From assembly GCF_033436665.1 (NCBI RefSeq), contig NZ_JAWQFO010000002.1, forward strand, positions 434,001 through 498,000: DNA of 64,000 nucleotides, in the 5' to 3' direction. The translations under genes and the position numbers were made by a program. This DNA comes from JAWQFO01 sp033436665. Lineage in GTDB: Bacteria > Pseudomonadota > Alphaproteobacteria > Rhodobacterales > Rhodobacteraceae. This document shows, piece after piece, positions 63,813 to 64,000 of the stretch (within the stretch, counting starts at the first letter, position 1; every line of letters begins with the position of its first letter). Below the pieces are notes generated by a model. It did not search any database. It worked only from the letters and a program-made list of their open reading frames with translations, and was not told the origin of the DNA.

Positions 63813-64000
63813 GTGCAGAAGACTGGCGCTCTAACGATCATCGGGATCGGATCGTCCGCGGGCGGCTTGGAGGCGATCCGCGAACTGGTCTCGACCCTGC
63901 CTGCGGATCTGGCGGTGTCCTACGTCATCGTCCAGCACATGTCGCCCCATCACAAGAGCCTGATGACCGAACTGATCGCGCGGCAGACCGAGCTCAAGGT
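63813..64000 (+). CDS. CheB-type methylesterase (probably CheB-CheR hybrid), 5' part
   Basis: Only the first 62 codons are inside the window; the gene continues to the right. GTG 63813 has a good AGGAGGTGAG ribosome-binding site. The product begins like the catalytic domain of CheB: TIIGIGSSAGGLEAI with the nucleophile Ser in GSSAGG, and VIVQHMSPHHKSLM with the active His. Lacking an N-terminal receiver domain, it is most likely a large CheB-CheR-PAS(-kinase) hybrid rather than a chemotaxis CheB; the rest is needed to tell. Confidence 0.8.
   Translation, partial: MQKTGALTIIGIGSSAGGLEAIRELVSTLPADLAVSYVIVQHMSPHHKSLMTELIARQTELK

Overview
The window looks like a piece of a chromosome from an alphaproteobacterium of the Rhodobacteraceae (Roseobacter-type). 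The DNA is GC-rich and densely coding, with many 4-nt ATGA or GTGA overlaps. Several gene orders are typical of that family as I know it: lptF-lptG-lptD-surA-pdxA-rsmA, plsX-fabH-ihfA-merR, SPOR-nagZ-scpA-scpB, and prfA-prmC followed by a DUF4167 gene. I see no insertion sequence, prophage, CRISPR array or rRNA operon. Almost everything is chromosomal housekeeping; the accessory part is small.

Layout. 1-4034: end of an AlkA-like glycosylase, an esterase, an HNH nuclease, a PAS histidine kinase and exonuclease III. 4035-5788: a 385-nt spacer with two perfect DnaA-box 9-mers, then a two-gene unit made of a 95-aa protein with tandem Cys-containing repeats and a 348-aa helical protein of unknown function. 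5793-14366: ErpA, dGTPase, ArgS, SPOR protein, NagZ, ScpA, ScpB, a 65-aa basic protein, dCTP deaminase and tRNA-Pro(GGG). 14419-19657: MerR regulator, IHF alpha, FabH, PlsX, L32, YceD and BamE. 19666-30902: an OlsB-like acyltransferase, an ABC-F ATPase, MOSC, SDR, a P-loop ATPase, TyrS, AnmK, a fatty-acid desaturase, a DUF985 cupin, a DAO-type oxidoreductase, a GNAT enzyme and enolase. 30899-41373: two EamA transporters, a NYN protein, a Fur-family regulator, a DEAD-box helicase, a DUF533 protein, SelO, GNAT, nucleoside hydrolase, a sulfotransferase-like protein and MazG. 41437-45206: M20 amidohydrolase, two tandem ureohydrolases, DUF1499 and a Cys-rich exported protein. 45270-55404: PrfA, PrmC, DUF4167, then RsmA, PdxA, SurA, LptD, LptG, LptF on the minus strand. 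55544-64000: PepA, HolC, a clan AA protease, MarC, a second ABC-F ATPase, YceI, Ndk, a TfoX_C protein, a 41-aa ORF, an unknown 227-aa protein and the start of a CheB-type gene.

Working together. Envelope biogenesis dominates (LptD/F/G, SurA, BamE, NagZ with AnmK for cell-wall recycling, PlsX/FabH, SPOR). Other themes are translation (ArgS, TyrS, PrfA/PrmC, L32, RsmA, YceD, two ABC-F proteins), nucleotide-pool control (dGTPase, dCTP deaminase, MazG, Ndk, nucleoside hydrolase) and chromosome maintenance (ScpA/B, IHF). The most unusual item is the 4420-5788 pair, which has the architecture of a precursor peptide plus partner enzyme. That reading is inference; no known modifying-enzyme family is recognised.
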